64,000 bases of DNA, taken from Plantactinospora endophytica. GTDB taxonomy: Bacteria; Actinomycetota; Actinomycetes; Mycobacteriales; Micromonosporaceae. The notes beneath the pieces were generated by a model. That model searched no databases and had not been told where the DNA came from. It was given only the letters and a program-made list of their open reading frames with translations. Of the stretch, positions 7,650-16,438 are shown one piece after another. The stretch lies in the NCBI RefSeq assembly GCF_016862915.1, contig NZ_BONW01000034.1, forward strand, positions 62,001-126,000. The letters run 5' to 3'. The translations under genes were made by a program, and so were the position numbers. Each line of letters begins with the position of its first letter. Positions within the stretch are counted from its first letter, which is position 1.

Positions 7650-9824
7650 TCACGCTCCTGCGGCGGGCGGGAACGGCAGTACCGCGACCGCGATGTTGTC
7701 GTGCCCGCCGGCCTCCACCGCGAACCGGGTCAGGTTCTGGGCGATCGCGATCGGCGTGGCACCACCCGGTCCCGGTACCCGGGCGGCCAGCGCTGCCGCG
7801 TTCGGCAGGTAGTGCGAGAGCCCGTCCGAACAGATCACCAGTCGTCCCGGCCGACCCGGCTGGAACGTCACCACCTGCGGCTCGGCATCGCCGGAGTCCG
7901 CACCGAGCCACCGGACGAGCGCTTTCGAGGTCGGATCCTGCTCGGCGCCGGGCGGCACCGGCCGGCCCGCCCGGATCTGGCCGACCACCGAGTCGTCGAC
8001 GGTCAGGCAGACCGCCTCGTGCACCGCACCGTCCGGACCGAGCCAGTAGGCCCGGCTGTCACCGATCCAGCCCACCGTCACCGAGCCGACGGTGACGACG
8101 GCGGCGACGAAGGTGCAGCTCGGCGGTACCTGTCCGTCGTCCGACACGGCGGTGGCCCGGGCCGCTCCGGCGGCGGCGCGGCCGGCCGCGCCGACGGCGT
8201 CGGGTGGGGGCGCTCCGCCCGCCAGAGCGGCGAGCATCGCGGAGAGGCCGGCCTCCGCCGCCGCGTGTGCGGCGAGGTCGGCGCGCAGCGAGGTAGACAC
8301 CCCGTCGCAGACCACGGCCGCGATCGTCGGCCCGAGGCGGCCGATCGTGACCGCGTCCTCGTTGCGCCGCCGCCGGGCCCGGTCCGTGACCGCCGCGACC
8401 GGGCCGAGGTCCAGGTCGGCACGGTCCCGGCCCACCGAGGAACGCCGTCCACAGTGGTCGCAGTGGCCCGCGTCGCCGGAGTTGCCGGACGGCGGGGTGC
8501 CGCAGCTCGGACAGGGCTGGTCGACCGCACGCGACGAGAGCCACGGTCCGGGCGGAACGGCGGAACCGGGCGTACCCACCGGGGAGCCCGGAGCGGCGGC
8601 CGGTACGCCGGTGGCAGCGAACGGTGTGCCGGTCGCGCCGGCCGGAACGGGTGGTGCACCGGTGGGACCGGCCGGAACCGGCGCGGCTCCGGTCGGACCC
8701 GCGAATGTGGGTGGCCTGGGCGGCACCACGGCACCGGTGGTCGACGGGACCGGGGTGTGCACACCGGCCGGGCCTGGCCATCCAGGTGATCCGGCGGCCG
8801 GACCGGACCAGCCGGGTGATCCGGCCGGTGCCGGCGGGCCGGGTGGAGGCGGCGTGGCCGGACCGGACCAGCCCGGCGACGGTGGGGCGGCCGGAGCAGG
8901 CCAGCCCGGCGACGGTGGAGCGGCCGGGCCGGACCAGCCCGGCGACGGTGGCGACGCCGCACCGGGCCGGCCCTGCGGTGCGGCCGCTCCGGGCGGTACA
9001 GGTCCGGGAGGTGCGGCCGGCGGGGCGTATCCCGCCCAGTGGCCGGAAGCGGCCGGAGGCGGGGGTGCGGCTCGGCCCGAGGCACCGGGCGGAGCGGCCG
9101 TACCCCGGTTCGCGGGCGGCGGTGGTGCCGGCGGCGGTGCGCTCGCGGCGGTACCGGACGGAGCATGCCAAGCCGTCGTCGCCGGCTGGCCGCCCTGGTC
9201 CGGTCGCCAGTCCGGGGGCGGTGGCGCCTGCGCCATGCCGACCGGATCGGACCACGCCGACCCTACCGGCGCGGCCGAGCCCGTCGGCCACGACGATCCA
9301 CTCGACTGCGTCGGCGCGCTCGGCGGGACGGCGGAGCTGGTCGGCCACTGCGATCCGCCCGACTGCGACAGGCTGCTCGGCGGCCCGGCCGAGCCCGTCG
9401 GCCACGACGACCCGCCGGACTGCGACGGCACGCTCTGTGGCGCCGACGAGCCGGTCGGCCGCGACGACCCGCCCGCCGACGACGACCCGCTCGGCGGCGA
9501 CGAGCCGGTTGGCCCGGCCAGTGCCTCCAGCCGGGACAGCGCGGTCGGGCCGGCGAGTTCGGCCAGCCGGGACAGCTCGGTCGACTCCGCCGACGCGGCC
9601 GGGGCGGGAACTTCGGCACGGCCGGTCGGAGCCGAGACGGCCGGGCCGAGGGAAGCGCCTGCCGGCGCCGGCCAACCGGACACCCCGGTCGCCTCTCCGA
9701 GCGGAACACGCTCCAGCTCCCGGCCGCAGACCTCGCAGTACCGGTGCCCCGGGTCGTCGGGTGCGCCGTGCTCGGGACAGGGTTTCGGCGTACTGCCGGC
9801 GGTGCCGGCTCCGGCGGTGCTCAT
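7650..9824 (-). CDS. PP2C-family Ser/Thr phosphatase with zinc ribbons and long Pro-rich linker
   Basis: 724 residues. The N-terminal zinc ribbon uses Cys16, His19, Cys30 and Cys33 (RYCEVCGRELE). About 400 residues of Gly/Pro/Ala/Ser-rich repeats (SGSSWPTGS and SPGWSGPAAPP units) follow, then a second Cys4 ribbon (CPSCG and CDHCG), then the PP2C domain over roughly the last 240 residues. Catalytic metal motifs are present: RRRRNEDAV, VVCDGVS, VGWIGDSRAYW, VICSDGLSHYL and GGHDNIAVAV. It should dephosphorylate Ser/Thr targets with Mn or Mg, opposing the adjacent kinase. The ATG overlaps the pknG stop by four bases, so translation is coupled. Confidence 0.92.
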   Translation of the reverse strand: MSTAGAGTAGSTPKPCPEHGAPDDPGHRYCEVCGRELERVPLGEATGVSGWPAPAGASLGPAVSAPTGRAEVPAPAASAESTELSRLAELAGPTALSRLEALAGPTGSSPPSGSSSAGGSSRPTGSSAPQSVPSQSGGSSWPTGSAGPPSSLSQSGGSQWPTSSAVPPSAPTQSSGSSWPTGSAAPVGSAWSDPVGMAQAPPPPDWRPDQGGQPATTAWHAPSGTAASAPPPAPPPPANRGTAAPPGASGRAAPPPPAASGHWAGYAPPAAPPGPVPPGAAAPQGRPGAASPPSPGWSGPAAPPSPGWPAPAAPPSPGWSGPATPPPPGPPAPAGSPGWSGPAAGSPGWPGPAGVHTPVPSTTGAVVPPRPPTFAGPTGAAPVPAGPTGAPPVPAGATGTPFAATGVPAAAPGSPVGTPGSAVPPGPWLSSRAVDQPCPSCGTPPSGNSGDAGHCDHCGRRSSVGRDRADLDLGPVAAVTDRARRRRNEDAVTIGRLGPTIAAVVCDGVSTSLRADLAAHAAAEAGLSAMLAALAGGAPPPDAVGAAGRAAAGAARATAVSDDGQVPPSCTFVAAVVTVGSVTVGWIGDSRAYWLGPDGAVHEAVCLTVDDSVVGQIRAGRPVPPGAEQDPTSKALVRWLGADSGDAEPQVVTFQPGRPGRLVICSDGLSHYLPNAAALAARVPGPGGATPIAIAQNLTRFAVEAGGHDNIAVAVLPFPPAAGA

Positions 9825-12517
9825 ACCAGCGTCCTCGGCCGTACCGCGTTCGCGTGGTCGACCAGCGCGATCCGCAGCTCCGGGTCGCGGGAGAGCTGGG
9901 CCAGGGTGCGGTACGCCCGCTCCAGCCCGAACCGCAGGCCACGCTCGGACAGCTCGTGCCCGAGCAGCCGGGCGACCGCAGAGGGAGGCGCCGAACGGCT
10001 CCTCACCCAGGCCAGGGCCACCTCCAGCACCTCGATGGTGAGCCGGGTCTGCCGCTCGACGTCGAGCCCGAGCCGCTCCAGCCGGGCGGACGCCCGTAGC
10101 AGGTCCTCCGGCCCCGTCCCGCCTGCGGCCAGCCCCGGCAGGCTCGCCCGGACGGCGGCGACCTGGGCGGCCACGTGCTGACTCGAACTGTCCGGCACCT
10201 GGTCCAGTACGGCGAGCGCGCCCGCGCGGTCACCGACCAGGAACCGGATCCGGGCCAGCCCGAACGCGGCACTCAGGTAGCCGTGGTCGGCCCGCCACAC
10301 CCGGTCGTACAGCCGGGTCGCCAGCTCCCGGTCACCGGTGCACTCCGCGCTCACGGCCAGCGCCAGCCGGGCGGCCGGCTCGCCGGGCAGCACGTCGTAG
10401 ACCGCGTCGAAGGCGACCCGGGCCTCGGCGGGGCGGTTCGCGGTCAACGCCGCCAGGCCCCGGTACCAGTCCACCCGCCAGTCGAACGGGTCGGCCTCGG
10501 CCAGCCGGTCCAGGTCGGTGCCGGCTCCGGCCAGGTCGCCGCCCTCGATCCGGGCCCGGGCCAGCCGCAGTGCCACCTCCACGCTGCGCACCGGTGCGGC
10601 GGTGAGCTGGCGGACCAGTTCCGCCGGGTCGGTCGCGCCGAGCGAGGCGAGGAAACCGGCACCGGGGTCGAGCACGTCGACCTGGGGCAGCGGCAACGCG
10701 GCGGCGACCACCGGCGGCGCCGGGGCGATCGCACCGGGTGGTACGCCACCACCGGCGCCCCAGGCCCGGCCGGCCACCGCCCGACCGACCTCGCCGGCCT
10801 CGGTGCCGAAGGCGCGCCGCTCCGGCGTGAACTGCCGGGACACCGCCGGCCGGGGCACCCCGTCGACGGCCGAGAGCACCTCGCGCAGTACGCCGAGCAG
10901 TTGCTCGCTCATCTCCCCGGCACTCTGGAAGCGCCGGTCCGGATCGGGGTGGGTGGCCCGGCGCAGCAGCCGGTGGTACGACATCTCGGCGGCGAACAGC
11001 GGTGCGTCGGCCGGCTCGGGCAGCCGGTTGGCGTACGTGCTGGAGAAGCCGCGGAAGTCGAGACTGAGCACTGCCAGCGCCCGGCCGACGGTGTAGATGT
11101 CGGAGGCGACCGAGGGGCCGAGCGTGCCGACCTCCGGCGCCTGGTAGCCGGGCGTGCCGAAGATGGCGCTGGCACTGTCGTCGACGTGGCGTACCGCGCC
11201 CAGGTCGATGAGTTTGAGCTGCTCCTCGGCGTGGATGACGTTGTCCGGCTTGAAGTCGCAGAAGAGCAGGTTCCGGTCGTGCAGGTAGTCCAGGGCCGGC
11301 AGGATCTCGACCCCGTAGGCGATCACCTCGGGCAGCGGCAGCGCCCGTTGGCCGGTGTCCCGGCGCCGGGCCAGCAGCATGTCGCGCAGGGACTGGCCGC
11401 CGACGTACTCCATCACGATGTAGCCGACCGGGGTGCCGGTACGCGGATCGGGGTGCTCCACGAAGTCGTGGATCTTGACGATGTTGGGGTGGTCCAGCTC
11501 GACCAGGAACCGGCGCTCGGCCACGGCCGAGGCCATCGCGTCCACGTCGGAGGTGTTGATCAGTCCCTTGAGTACCACCCAACGGTCGCTGACCGTGTCG
11601 CTGACGTTGCGGTCCCGAGCGAGGTAGATCCAGCCCAGGCCGCCGTACGCGAGCGCGCCGAGGATCTCGTAACGCCCGTTGATCACGTCACCGGGACCGA
11701 GCCGGGGTACGAAGGAGAACTGGGTGCCACAGTGCGGGCAGAAGCCCTCGGCCCGACCCGGCCGGTCGTCCCGCCCCCGCCCGACCGGCTTCTCGCAGCT
11801 CACGCAGAACCGCCGCGACTCGGCGACCTTCGGCTCGGCCATCACCGCCGTCGCCGGGTCGCGCAGCGGCACCCGGGCGATGTCGACCAGGCCGGCGCCG
11901 AGGCCGCCCCGGGACGCGCTCCGGGACCGGGTGGATCCCCGCGAGCCGGAACTTGACGTGCCCCGGCTCGGCATGGTGCCGACCCCGGTGGACGCCGACC
12001 CCCGCCCGGCGCCGGTCGACGCCGGACCCTGACCGGTGGACGCCGGACTCACACCCGGACCCTGACCGGTCGACACCGGACTCACACCGGGGCCGTAGCC
12101 GGTCGGCGGCACCTGCCCCGGGCCACCCGACGCCGGCCCCTGGCCCTGGCCGGTCGAGATCGGAGACTGGCCCTGGCCGGTCGAGATCGGAGACTGGCCG
12201 GTCGCTGCCACGGGCTGGGCGGGCACCGGGCCGTGTCCCGCCGGACCCCGCCCGACACCCGCACCGGTGGAGACGCCGACAGCGCCGGCCGGTACGACCG
12301 CCCGGCCGGTACCGGTCGGCACCGACGCCCGTCCCGTTCCGGTCGGTGCGGCGGCCCGGCCGGTGCCGGTCGGTGTCGCCACCGCGCCGGTACCCGTCGG
12401 GCCGGTCGTCTCGGGACCCGCCGTCGCCCCGGCCGGCGCCCGCCGACCGCACTCGTCGCAGTACCCGTCGGGGAGGTAGGAGCCTGGGCAACCGGGCCGC
12501 AGGCAGCGGGTGCTCAT
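9821..12517 (-). CDS. pknG: Serine/threonine protein kinase PknG
   Basis: 898 residues. In order: an extra N-terminal zinc ribbon (Cys5, Cys10, Cys20, Cys23), a repeat-rich linker (SPISTGQGQ units), a rubredoxin-like ribbon (FCVSCEK and FCPHCGTQF) near 240-275, a kinase domain about 280-560, and C-terminal TPR helices. Kinase motifs include GALAYGGLGWIYLARD, the lysine in WVVLKG, the catalytic loop YLHDRNLLFCDFKPDNVI and IDLGAV. DLG in place of DFG also occurs in mycobacterial PknG. Known PknG controls glutamate metabolism through an FHA protein. The stop of the coiled-coil gene overlaps the ATG by four bases. The first zinc ribbon is not part of the classic PknG plan and recurs in the phosphatase and FHA proteins of this operon. 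Confidence 0.95.
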   Translation of the reverse strand: MSTRCLRPGCPGSYLPDGYCDECGRRAPAGATAGPETTGPTGTGAVATPTGTGRAAAPTGTGRASVPTGTGRAVVPAGAVGVSTGAGVGRGPAGHGPVPAQPVAATGQSPISTGQGQSPISTGQGQGPASGGPGQVPPTGYGPGVSPVSTGQGPGVSPASTGQGPASTGAGRGSASTGVGTMPSRGTSSSGSRGSTRSRSASRGGLGAGLVDIARVPLRDPATAVMAEPKVAESRRFCVSCEKPVGRGRDDRPGRAEGFCPHCGTQFSFVPRLGPGDVINGRYEILGALAYGGLGWIYLARDRNVSDTVSDRWVVLKGLINTSDVDAMASAVAERRFLVELDHPNIVKIHDFVEHPDPRTGTPVGYIVMEYVGGQSLRDMLLARRRDTGQRALPLPEVIAYGVEILPALDYLHDRNLLFCDFKPDNVIHAEEQLKLIDLGAVRHVDDSASAIFGTPGYQAPEVGTLGPSVASDIYTVGRALAVLSLDFRGFSSTYANRLPEPADAPLFAAEMSYHRLLRRATHPDPDRRFQSAGEMSEQLLGVLREVLSAVDGVPRPAVSRQFTPERRAFGTEAGEVGRAVAGRAWGAGGGVPPGAIAPAPPVVAAALPLPQVDVLDPGAGFLASLGATDPAELVRQLTAAPVRSVEVALRLARARIEGGDLAGAGTDLDRLAEADPFDWRVDWYRGLAALTANRPAEARVAFDAVYDVLPGEPAARLALAVSAECTGDRELATRLYDRVWRADHGYLSAAFGLARIRFLVGDRAGALAVLDQVPDSSSQHVAAQVAAVRASLPGLAAGGTGPEDLLRASARLERLGLDVERQTRLTIEVLEVALAWVRSRSAPPSAVARLLGHELSERGLRFGLERAYRTLAQLSRDPELRIALVDHANAVRPRTLV
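12144..12197 (-). repeat. Two perfect 27-bp tandem units in the pknG linker
   Basis: Identical copies at 12144-12170 and 12171-12197 encode SPISTGQGQ twice. Related 33-35 bp degenerate units continue at 12020-12095. The repeat is in frame (27 = 9 codons). Confidence 0.85.
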
Positions 12518-13755
12518 GGTACGGCTCCCTTCGCGCCGGGCGTCGGACGCTCGGCGAGGTGGTTGAGATGACGCTGGTACGCGACCACGGCCCGGGTCGC
12601 CGCCGACAGGTCACACGGGCTGGTGTACAGCAGGTCGCGGGCCTGCCGGTACCGGGCGGAGAGTTCGGTGTGCTCGATCAGGCCGAGCCGGCCCGCCTTC
12701 GCCCGGTACGCGTCGAGCCGCCCCCGCAGCTCCGCCCGGCGCCGCAGCAGTCCGTCGGCCGCCTCGTGGAACTCGGCCGCCCGGCGCCGGGCGTCCGCCA
12801 CGCCGCGTTCCAGCGCGACGAGTTCGGCACCGACCTGGGCCCACCGGTGCTCGCGGTGCACCTGGCCGAGCTGGGCCAGTTGGGCACGCAGCGCCGGACC
12901 GGGATCCCGGGGCAACTCGGGCAGGGCCGAATTCGCGATCTTGGCCAGCGCCAGCGCGTGCACCCGGGCGGTCTCGGCGGCCGTCCCGGCCAGCTCGTCC
13001 AGTTCGGCCGCCAGCCGGGCGGCCCGGTCGGGGTAGCCGTCGCGGACCTGGGTCAGCTCGGCGAGCCGACCCGCCAGGTCGGCCAGCTCGGCCTCGAACC
13101 GTCGCAGCCCGTCCCGGAGACCGTTCCCGACCGAACCGGTACCGGCCGCACCGAACGGATCGGCCAACGCGTCCTGGTACGCCTCCTCGACCGCCCGGTC
13201 GAGCCGGTCGAGCTGGTCCAGCTCGACCGCGTCGACCCGCAGCCGGCGGAGCGCGTCGGTGAGCCGCCCGAACCAGCCGGCGAGCCGATCCCGGGCAGCC
13301 TCCAACTCGGACAGCGACCCAGCCAGCTCGGCTGCTTCCGCCTCGATCCGCCGGGCCAGTTCGGTCAGCCCGACCCGCTCGAAGGGTGCACCGGCGGCGT
13401 CGTCCAGTACGGTCCCGGCGGCGTCGAGCCCGACCACCGGGGCTCGCAGCAGATCGCCGAGTTCCCGCAGCTCGACGTCGCCGGGCCGGGAGCGCCGGGC
13501 GCGTACCTCGCGGGCCTGGCCCAGCACCTCGCCGAAGGCGGCGAACTGGGACCAGAGCGCGTCGGCCCGGGCCAGCAGGCCGGCAGCGACCTGCGCGGTC
13601 TCGCCGGTCTGGCGGGTACCACGCAGCAGGGCCAGCTCGGGCCGGCCGTCCAGGGCGTACATCGCGGCCGAGGCCCGATCGTGTGCCGCGCCGAGGACGT
13701 CGAGTACCCGGTCGGCCTCGGCGCGGCTCATCGGCGACTGCGGCGGCACGGTCAT
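12514..13755 (-). CDS. Helical/coiled-coil protein of the pknG operon, unknown function
   Basis: 413 residues, almost wholly helical. It is rich in Leu, Ala, Arg and Glu with heptad-like spacing (LRRFEAELADLAGRLAELTQ; RAQLAQLGQVHREH) and has no signal peptide, membrane segment or catalytic motif. The ATG at 13753-13755 begins a sensible N-terminus (MTVPPQSPMSRAEADRV). A GTG at 13842, one base after the glnH stop, would add 29 residues of poorer composition. Its stop overlaps the pknG start by four bases. Its position between the glutamate-sensing genes and the kinase suggests an adaptor that links GlnX to PknG. I do not recognise a named family. Confidence 0.8.
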   Translation of the reverse strand: MTVPPQSPMSRAEADRVLDVLGAAHDRASAAMYALDGRPELALLRGTRQTGETAQVAAGLLARADALWSQFAAFGEVLGQAREVRARRSRPGDVELRELGDLLRAPVVGLDAAGTVLDDAAGAPFERVGLTELARRIEAEAAELAGSLSELEAARDRLAGWFGRLTDALRRLRVDAVELDQLDRLDRAVEEAYQDALADPFGAAGTGSVGNGLRDGLRRFEAELADLAGRLAELTQVRDGYPDRAARLAAELDELAGTAAETARVHALALAKIANSALPELPRDPGPALRAQLAQLGQVHREHRWAQVGAELVALERGVADARRRAAEFHEAADGLLRRRAELRGRLDAYRAKAGRLGLIEHTELSARYRQARDLLYTSPCDLSAATRAVVAYQRHLNHLAERPTPGAKGAVP

Positions 13756-13843
13756 CGGCACCGCTAACCGGGGTTCGCGGAAACGGCCGGTGGTGCGGAG
13801 TCGCCGGTATCCCACCGCTGCGCTGGAAGGTCCACGAGACACG

Positions 13844-14836
13844 CTAGTCCCGGTAACGCGCGACCGGTGGCGCGGGCGCCGGACCCAGCGACGTCAGCCA
13901 TCGGCTGTAGAGCCGGGTCCACGTCCCGTCCGACCGGATCTTGGCCAGTACGCCGTTGACGAACCGGACGAGTTCCGGCGACTCCCGCGAGATCGCCACC
14001 CCGTACGGCTCGTCGCTGAACTTCGGGCCGACCACCTCGGTGTTCGGGTCCTGGGCGGCGAGCCCGACCAGGATGCTGTCGTCGGTGGAGACCGCGACGA
14101 CCTGGTTCTGCTGGAGCAGTACGAGGCAGTCCGTCCAGTTGACCACCGACACCGGCACGGTGCCCTTCTGCGCGATGTTCCGGATCGAGGTGCTGCCCGC
14201 CGCCGCGCAGACCTTCTTGCCGCGCAGGTCGTCGATGGTCTTCACCCCGGAGCCCCGGGCCACCAGGACGCGCTGACCGGCGGTGAAGTACTCGGTGGAG
14301 AAGTTGACCTCCTGCCAGCGTTCGCAGTTCATCGTCATGGTCCGCACCACCAGGTCGACGGTGCCCTCCTTGACCATCTTGATCCGGTCGGCCGAGCTGA
14401 TCGCCATGAACTGGATCCGGCCCGGGTCGCCGAAGAGGCCCCGGGCGATCTCCCGGGCGATGTCGACGTCGAAGCCGGTGAGCTGGCCGGTCTGGGGGTC
14501 GCGGAAGCCGAACTGGTAGTTGTTCTGGTCGACGCCGACGATCAGCCGTCCACGCTGGACGATCTTGGCCATCGCCGTACCGGAGGGCATCTGGCGGGGG
14601 CGGGGCAGCGCACCGGACGGGCGGAGGCTGGCCCGGGGGTTGCACGAACCGGACGACGCCGCCGGACCGGTCGGCACGACCGCCGGATCCTGCATGCCGA
14701 CCGGTCGGGGCGGGTCGGCCGCCACCTGGTTGGCGGGTAGCGCCTGCTCGCCCGTGCCGCAGCCGGCGAGACCCACCGTGGCGACCGCCACGAGGACGCC
14801 GGCCAGCAGCCGGCCGGAAATATGCCGGTGTCTCAT
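13844..14836 (-). CDS. glnH: Amino-acid-binding lipoprotein GlnH
   Basis: 330 residues. The ATG at 14834-14836 overlaps the glnX stop by four bases. A lipoprotein signal (VATVGLAGC) places it on the outer face of the membrane. The rest is a family-3 solute-binding protein, with RGRLIVGVDQNNYQFGF, TGFDVDIAREIARGLFG and VDLVVRTMTMNCERW forming the ligand cleft. In mycobacteria GlnH binds aspartate and glutamate and signals to PknG through GlnX. The same gene order is present here, and no ABC permease or ATPase is attached, which supports a sensory rather than a transport role. An extra Pro/Ala-rich stretch links the lipid anchor to the binding domain. Confidence 0.92.
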   Translation of the reverse strand: MRHRHISGRLLAGVLVAVATVGLAGCGTGEQALPANQVAADPPRPVGMQDPAVVPTGPAASSGSCNPRASLRPSGALPRPRQMPSGTAMAKIVQRGRLIVGVDQNNYQFGFRDPQTGQLTGFDVDIAREIARGLFGDPGRIQFMAISSADRIKMVKEGTVDLVVRTMTMNCERWQEVNFSTEYFTAGQRVLVARGSGVKTIDDLRGKKVCAAAGSTSIRNIAQKGTVPVSVVNWTDCLVLLQQNQVVAVSTDDSILVGLAAQDPNTEVVGPKFSDEPYGVAISRESPELVRFVNGVLAKIRSDGTWTRLYSRWLTSLGPAPAPPVARYRD

Positions 14837-16194
14837 CGGTACTCCGCAATCCGCCGCTGCATGCCCACCGCGACCCCGACCAGCAACACGAGGCCCAGTC
14901 CGACGATACCGATGTCGACACCGGTCAGGGCCCGCCCGGCACTGACCGCCTCGCGTTCGAACCGGTCCCCGTTGTGCGTGATGGCCAGCGCGAGCGCCTC
15001 GTCGAGCTGGTTGAAGATGGCGGCGGTGGTCTGCTCGCCGGTGCCCACGGTGGCGGCCACCGCCTTCGCGTACTCGCCGCTGTCGTCGAGGGCGCGCACG
15101 TTGCGGTGCGCCGCCGACCACTCCTTGCTCCGGGCGATCGCGGCCTCGACCGCCTGCCGGGTGGTGTCGTCCGGAGCCGCCGCGCGGGCCCGCGCCAGCA
15201 GGCCGCCCTCGCCGTCGGCACCGGCGAGCCGCTCCATCATGACGCCGTAGTTCTCCTCGAAGGCCGCACCGTTGCCCCGGGCGACCAGGGTCAGTGCCTC
15301 GTCGGCGCGGGCCTGCAACCCGGCGATCCGGGCCTCGGCGAGCAGGTTCACCTGGGCGGACCCCTCGTCCCGGCTGTCCCCGAGGTTGCCGGCCGCGACC
15401 AGCGCCGACCCGGTCAGCCAGGTCACCAGCAGCAGCGTTGCGCCGGTACCGACCAGCAGTCCCACGTTGAGCAGCCGGTTGGTGCGCCGGGTCAGGTGGA
15501 TCTGGGTCAGCACCAGCGCGGCCAGGGTCAGCACGGCGAGCAGCACCGCGACCCAGGGGAAGCCGGCCGCGCGGTCCCGCGCCTCGTCGAGCTCGGTCGA
15601 GGCCGCGGCGTACAGCTCCTGGGCGGCGGGAAGCAGCTCGTCGCGCATCAGGCCGGAGGCTTCCTGCAGATAGGCGACGCCGAGCGGCAGGCCCTGCCGG
15701 TTGTAGGTGCGGGCGGTCTCCACCAGGCCGCTGTAGACCGGCAGCCGGGCGGTGATCCGGGCGACCGCCGCCGCGCCCCGGCCGTCGGAGGAGACGGCGG
15801 CCGAGACGACCGTCAGCGCGGAGGCCGCGTCGGCCAGGTCCCGCTGGTAGCGGTCCCGCATGGCCGGCGGTTCGAGACCGTTGGAGAGGAAGGCGCTCGC
15901 GGCGGTGGCGTCGGCGTCGGAGAGCGCGCGGTAGAGACTCTGCGCGGCCACGGCGACTTCCCCGCTGCGCGCGGTCACCCCTCGGACCAGGTCCGCGCGC
16001 TGGCGGACACCGACGAACGCGACCACCCCGGTGAGCAGTCCCAGCACGACGATCCCGGCCAGGATCGCGGTGAACCGGCCGGGCGTACGCCGCAGCGGTG
16101 TGGTCAACCGTCGCAGCCGCTCCGGCGGGCGGGGTTGCGGCGCGACAGCCAACCGGCCTGGCGGGACAGCGACCGCCGACCCGTGCGAACCCAC
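14833..16194 (-). CDS. glnX: Four-pass membrane signalling protein GlnX
   Basis: 453 residues. The GTG at 16192-16194 has GGGGGAGG six bases upstream. Hydrophobic helices are near residues 38-60 (AILAGIVVLGLLTGVVAFV), 215-235 (VAVLLAVLTLAALVL), 245-270 (VGLLVGTGATLLLVTWLTG) and 425-445 (GIVGLGLVLLVGVAV). They bracket two helical extracytoplasmic regions of about 150 residues each, as in chemoreceptor-like four-helix sensor domains. Mycobacterial GlnX passes the GlnH signal to PknG; the neighbours are the same here. It is the first gene of the seven-gene operon, so the operon promoter should lie in 16195-16400. Confidence 0.88.
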   Translation of the reverse strand: MGSHGSAVAVPPGRLAVAPQPRPPERLRRLTTPLRRTPGRFTAILAGIVVLGLLTGVVAFVGVRQRADLVRGVTARSGEVAVAAQSLYRALSDADATAASAFLSNGLEPPAMRDRYQRDLADAASALTVVSAAVSSDGRGAAAVARITARLPVYSGLVETARTYNRQGLPLGVAYLQEASGLMRDELLPAAQELYAAASTELDEARDRAAGFPWVAVLLAVLTLAALVLTQIHLTRRTNRLLNVGLLVGTGATLLLVTWLTGSALVAAGNLGDSRDEGSAQVNLLAEARIAGLQARADEALTLVARGNGAAFEENYGVMMERLAGADGEGGLLARARAAAPDDTTRQAVEAAIARSKEWSAAHRNVRALDDSGEYAKAVAATVGTGEQTTAAIFNQLDEALALAITHNGDRFEREAVSAGRALTGVDIGIVGLGLVLLVGVAVGMQRRIAEYR

Positions 16195-16397
16195 CCGAGA
16201 CCTCCCCCAAGTCAGCACCGGGAATCCACCGGCCGGACACGGCCAGGCGGTCAGATCTTGCACGATCGGCTTCAAGGTAACCAATCGGCTCAACCGGTGG
16301 GGGGCGGCCCGCCCGGTGTCCCGCAGCCTACGGCCGGGCACCGACGGCCGGACCGGCACACCGTCCACTGTCGGCGGATCGTCCCGGCCCCGAGGAG

Positions 16398-16431
16398 GCG
16401 GGCCGCGCCCGTGACGTCCGGCGCGGCCCGC
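16398..16431. terminator. Terminator after snapalysin gene
   Basis: Perfect 12-bp stem (16398-16409 with 16420-16431, left arm GCGGGCCGCGCC) and a 10-base loop, starting eight bases beyond the snapalysin stop. Confidence 0.65.
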
Positions 16432-16438
16432 GCGGTAC

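Noticed and set aside
10175-11956. 593-codon plus-strand frame opposite pknG
   Set aside because: Mirror of the kinase gene; no motifs.
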